From RGIG3701 sp964438515 (GTDB lineage: Bacteria > Planctomycetota > Planctomycetia > Pirellulales > Thermoguttaceae), in assembly GCA_964438515.1 (NCBI GenBank), contig CAYTLK010000168.1, forward strand, positions 1-5,046: a stretch of DNA of 5,046 bases, in the 5' to 3' direction. The notes under the pieces are model-generated. The model searched no databases, was not told the DNA's origin, and saw only the letters and a program-made list of their open reading frames with translations. Position 1 is the first letter of the stretch. Each line of letters opens with the position of its first letter. Shown one piece after another: positions 4,843 through 5,046 of this stretch. The translations under genes and the position numbers were made by a program.

Positions 4843-5046
4843 TTTTGTACACGATTCGAAGTTTGTAAAAATTTGACTTTTTTGTAGAGTTTGATGATTT
4901 TTTCGATTTTTTCCAAAAATTTTTAGGGATTATGTCGATAAAATGGAAAAGATGTGTTATAATAGGGAAAGTTTTTGTTTCGGTTTTGAGTCGAAGTACG
5001 AAAAAACCTGAACATTTTTCCCAAAAGCAGCATATAAAGTATTATA
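4843..5046. other. AT-rich intergenic region at the right edge
   Basis: No coding sequence is supported. T-runs at 4877-4883 and 4896-4911 follow the prepilin-peptidase-like gene but have no convincing GC stem, so no terminator is called. The rest contains the promoter at 4935-4963 and about 80 bases of its untranslated leader, including a weak TTCG/CGAA inverted repeat near 4978-4996. The gene it serves lies beyond the window. Confidence 0.5.
4935..4963 (+). promoter_or_regulatory. Predicted sigma-70-type promoter with extended -10
   Basis: The -35 candidate TCGATA (4935-4940, four of six consensus matches) is followed after 17 bp by a perfect TATAAT (4958-4963). The TG of an extended -10 is at 4955-4956. 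Transcription would start near 4970 and run off the right edge with a leader of at least about 75 bases. Confidence 0.6.

Noticed and set aside
4443..4868. Frameshift explanation for the short prepilin-peptidase-like gene, prompted by a run of eight T at 4807-4814
   Set aside because: Shifting frame there gives only a few more residues before stops at about 4868, and no GxGD-like sequence follows in the AT-rich DNA.

Overview
The window looks like bacterial chromosome from the Planctomycetota or a near relative. I infer this (moderate confidence) from three things: a large secreted protein built of beta-sandwich modules with planctomycete-style 'YVSRNNGVTW' and 'DGEFWF' signatures, a short planctomycete-like prepilin-peptidase homologue, and very Ala/Ser/Pro-rich low-complexity export proteins. 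No rRNA, tRNA, CRISPR array, transposase or phage gene is visible. Coding DNA is of moderate GC with many TTC/CGG/GAC-type codons. The intergenic stretches at 2430-2752 and 4843-5046 are clearly AT-rich.

Layout. Positions 1-242 are non-coding and crowded with short inverted repeats: two copies of a 21-bp hairpin element exactly 100 bp apart, and a separate GC-rich palindrome. Positions 243-2429 (minus strand) encode a 728-residue secreted protein with a signal peptide, a long disordered spacer, one beta-sandwich module, another disordered acidic spacer, then two more beta-sandwich modules. Positions 2430-2752 are a divergent intergenic region. It holds a clear -10 box for the minus-strand gene and four tandem 11-bp repeats that fall in the start of its predicted transcript. 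Positions 2753-4102 (plus strand) encode a 449-residue single-pass membrane protein whose outer half carries four copies of an acidic E-E-x-P-x-[FY]-N-P motif. A strong rho-independent terminator follows at 4121-4168. Positions 4246-4842 (plus strand) encode a 198-residue protein matching the N-terminal cysteine-motif half of type IV prepilin peptidases; it lacks the usual catalytic aspartates. Positions 4843-5046 are AT-rich and contain a good extended -10 promoter pointing out of the window.

How the genes relate. The two large genes are divergently transcribed and both encode envelope or exported proteins with long disordered tracts, so they could be co-regulated from the shared 323-bp region. 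The terminator separates the membrane-protein gene from the prepilin-peptidase-like gene, so those two are probably not a tight operon. The most unusual points are the repeated acidic P-x-[FY]-N-P motif, the peptidase-less prepilin-peptidase homologue, the 11-bp leader repeats, and the hairpin cluster at the left end.
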